A stretch of 21,641 bases of DNA, from contig JBNGIS010006346.1 of NCBI GenBank assembly GCA_049999725.1, forward strand, positions 1 to 21,641, given 5' to 3'. The notes below the pieces were generated by a model. The model saw only the letters and a list, made by a program, of their open reading frames with translations. It did no database searches and was not told the origin of the DNA. Positions 19,742 to 21,641 of the stretch are shown here, in pieces (position 1 is the first letter of the stretch; every line of letters begins with the position of its first letter). A program made the translations under genes and the position numbers. This DNA is from Haplomitrium mnioides. Its lineage: Eukaryota > Marchantiophyta > Haplomitriopsida > Calobryales.

Positions 19742-20571
19742 TGACGTGGGGAGCCCGGTTAAGAGGGATCCGCGAGGAATCCTACAGGGGAGCAAGGAAG
19801 AGGACCCGAAGTAGCGACATATCGAGGGTCTGGCCGAAGGAGAACGGAAGGGTGCCGGAAGGGTGATCTATTGGAGATCCGAGAAGGGGAGTTCCAAGGA
19901 AGCCAAAAGGGTGATCTATCACCAAACCGACCAACGAGGAGAAGGCTGAGCCGGAAAGGGGATTTAACGCAGGTCCGACCGACGGAAGAGCCAGCAAGCA
20001 CTGAAAGGGTGATTCAACGCAGCTTCGACATGACCAAGGGCAAAAGTTCGACGGGTTCAACCGCAGCATCTGAAAGTTCGAAAGAGGGACGAAGGGCCTT
20101 GCGGTTCCTATATCGAGCTTTTAGAGAAGATAACGAAGGGAGCCTCAAGCGCATGCATAGTTCTTATCTCGAGGGAAGGACGAAACGGCGACATCAGCAC
20201 AGTTCTTATTCGGCGAGCAGAGAAAGGTCCGCATTGGCTCTACAGATGACGTGGCAAGCGCAGGGAGTCCGGGGGAGGCTTCGGAAACGTGGCACGCTGG
20301 GGAGAAAGGTAAGATTTCCGCCGGTCAACTTCGGAAGAAGGTCCGCGCGACGGTCTGCCTACCCCCTTGCGGGGCGGCGTCGGACGGCGCCATTCGGACG
20401 ACGTGACGACTCCAGGGACCCCGCAGCAGTTAACGGGACACGCGGCAGCAGGAGAAAGGCTCATCGGACTTTGGACAAAGAGCGGGTCAACCACGGAAGA
20501 GAGAGTATGCGCGACAGTCAGCCTACCCCTTGCGGGGCGGCGGCGGATGGCGGTGCAGCGGGTGACGTGGC
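19742..20571 (+). promoter_or_regulatory. TGACGTGG motifs in LTR3
   Basis: TGACGTGGG at 19742-19750 and TGACGTGGC at 20247-20255 and 20563-20571; related CGACGTGGC at about 19655. Same module context as in LTR1 and LTR4. Confidence 0.45.
19790..20030 (+). repeat. Minisatellite units in LTR3
   Basis: About five degenerate units of about 45-50 bp, such as GGGTGATCTATCACCAAACC at 19909 and GGGTGATTCAACGCAGC at 20006. Confidence 0.62.
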
Positions 20572-21100
20572 GCGAGGAGGGTGACTTGGGATCTGCGGGG
20601 GAATATTTGGAGATTCTGTGGACAGGGTTTTGCGGGGTGCTTCGGAACTCTGTTCCGAAGAGCCCTTTGGACTCAACCGCGGGAATTTATGGAATCTCAG
20701 CTGCAAGATTCCTCGGACTCTCCGTCGATATTACCGTTGTACTTTCATCATCACGGGACACGCGGCGCGCGCTACTCGTCGGTTGTAACAGGATTAACAG
20801 GTGTGAGCCACGCGTCATCACCTCCCAGCTCCTAGGAGCTAACGGGATTAACGACCTTTCTTGGGATCGGGCTCGCGAGTTCAGCGCTCGCAAGGGGAAT
20901 ATACATCGGTTGACATCGAATTCTTGAGGGTTGATGCACGGGCAACCTCAGGGCGCGGGGCGACTGCACGCTAAAGGGAATCGCAACAAAGGGGGGCTGG
21001 AATGAGAATTCACTGACAAGACCACGTGAAGCAGGGGTACTCGCTCTAGAGGGCCAAGGGGATTTAGAGGAGGACTGGAGAGGTGCCGAGGATTGCAGAG

Positions 21101-21641
21101 TATCACTCCCTAGCAACAGGCCTGAACCTTTCCAGGTGCCACTTGGTCGCAGGGGAGGACAGATTCAGGGCTTTCAGGTTCTTTTTTGAGATGGCCCCTT
21201 ACCAGTTACCACTTTGAGGCTCTAAGGATTCTTTCTTTCCTTTCTAGCCTTTAGTGCACCACTCACTCTCTTCACTGGGTACTCAAGTCAATCAATCCAT
21301 CATACATTCCAGGCCACATTCATAACCCCCAGCTTATCTTCGTGCAATTCCTTCACTTTATTTCAAGGGCTCGAGGACTCAGACCCTGCCCCCCCCTGAA
21401 TTTGTGCTTGGGATAGAGTGTGCTTGTGGCCTGCACCAAAGAACAATACAAAAGGTCTGGACTTCCCCTCTCGGAGTTGTCGCAGAACCGATACAACTGC
21501 TCCTAACTATTCTAGGCTGCACTAATTCCTAACTACACCACCAGCTCAGAAACAGAGAGCATTCGCCCCCAGGAATTCAGATCTGTGTCAAGGGATTGGA
21601 CTCCCCCTTCAGGCTGCTCCCAGAGTCTGCTCAACTGTCCT
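21101..21641 (-). repeat. Reverse-oriented gypsy LTR, 3' end portion (LTR5)
   Basis: Its reverse complement matches 7428-7964 of LTR1 closely along its whole length and ends GGGAGTGATA, against GGGAGCGACA in LTR1. It therefore starts at the true LTR edge, with TGTC changed to TATC on the plus strand. It sits inside LTR3 and runs off the window, so it is either a solo LTR or the 3' LTR of a reverse element. The AATAAA signal is kept (minus strand, 21357-21362). Confidence 0.87.

Larger units (their letters stand above)
19048..21100 (+). repeat. Forward gypsy LTR, 5' two thirds (LTR3)
   Basis: It starts TGTCAGCCGATGCTTTGG, matching LTR1 at 4762 and LTR2. It runs through the GGACGACGTGGCGG module (19650), the GGGAGCCC module (19710-19760), about five minisatellite units (19790-20030), two GC-rich modules (20350 and 20520) and a TATA-like region (20899). 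It breaks off at 21100 at a point matching about 6808 of LTR1, where a reverse LTR begins. The open frames 19014-19487 and 19871-20584 are not supported as genes. Confidence 0.87.

Overview
This window reads as nuclear DNA of a land plant made entirely of nested LTR retrotransposons. I see no host gene, tRNA, rRNA or CRISPR array. The plant assignment rests on family resemblance: a Ty1/copia element whose Gag, RT and RNase H match a lineage widespread in land plants, and a Ty3/gypsy element of Athila/Tat-like character (aspartic protease with a DGG core, no chromodomain, very long LTRs). The species cannot be told from the sequence.

Layout. (1) Positions 1-7964 are the 3' part of a Ty3/gypsy element, element A. 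It holds the Gag C-terminus with three CCHC knuckles, protease, reverse transcriptase, RNase H and integrase (to 4568), a polypurine tract, and a complete 3' LTR of about 3.2 kb (4762-7964, TGTC...GACA). (2) Positions 7965-9349 are a related LTR in reverse orientation, into which element A inserted. (3) Positions 9350-11836 are an older, diverged forward LTR, into which the reverse LTR inserted. (4) Positions 11900-19047 are a complete but defective Ty1/copia element with two 177-bp LTRs. (5) Positions 19048-21100 are the 5' two thirds of another forward gypsy LTR, starting at the base after the copia element. (6) Positions 21101-21641 are the end of a fifth gypsy-family LTR in reverse orientation, breaking (5). 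It forms a long inverted repeat with 7428-7964.

Both polyproteins are broken. The gypsy pol has six in-frame stops, one homopolymer frameshift and a D-to-E change in the RT catalytic box. The copia pol has about eight stops and about three frameshifts, yet its two LTRs differ at only two positions by my reading. Neither can be autonomous as it stands; movement would need proteins supplied in trans.

Less ordinary features: an in-frame insertion of about 490 bp inside the copia reverse transcriptase, built from 159-bp and 45-bp phased repeats and carrying seven short hairpins; repeated TGACGTGGC (bZIP-type) motifs in the gypsy LTRs; a minisatellite of about 48 bp whose copy number differs between LTR copies; a 67-bp conserved island in otherwise diverged LTRs; and a copia element with no target site duplication whose 3' end abuts a gypsy LTR exactly. 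I found no sign of a new defence or metabolic system. The candidates for novelty are inside the retroelements.
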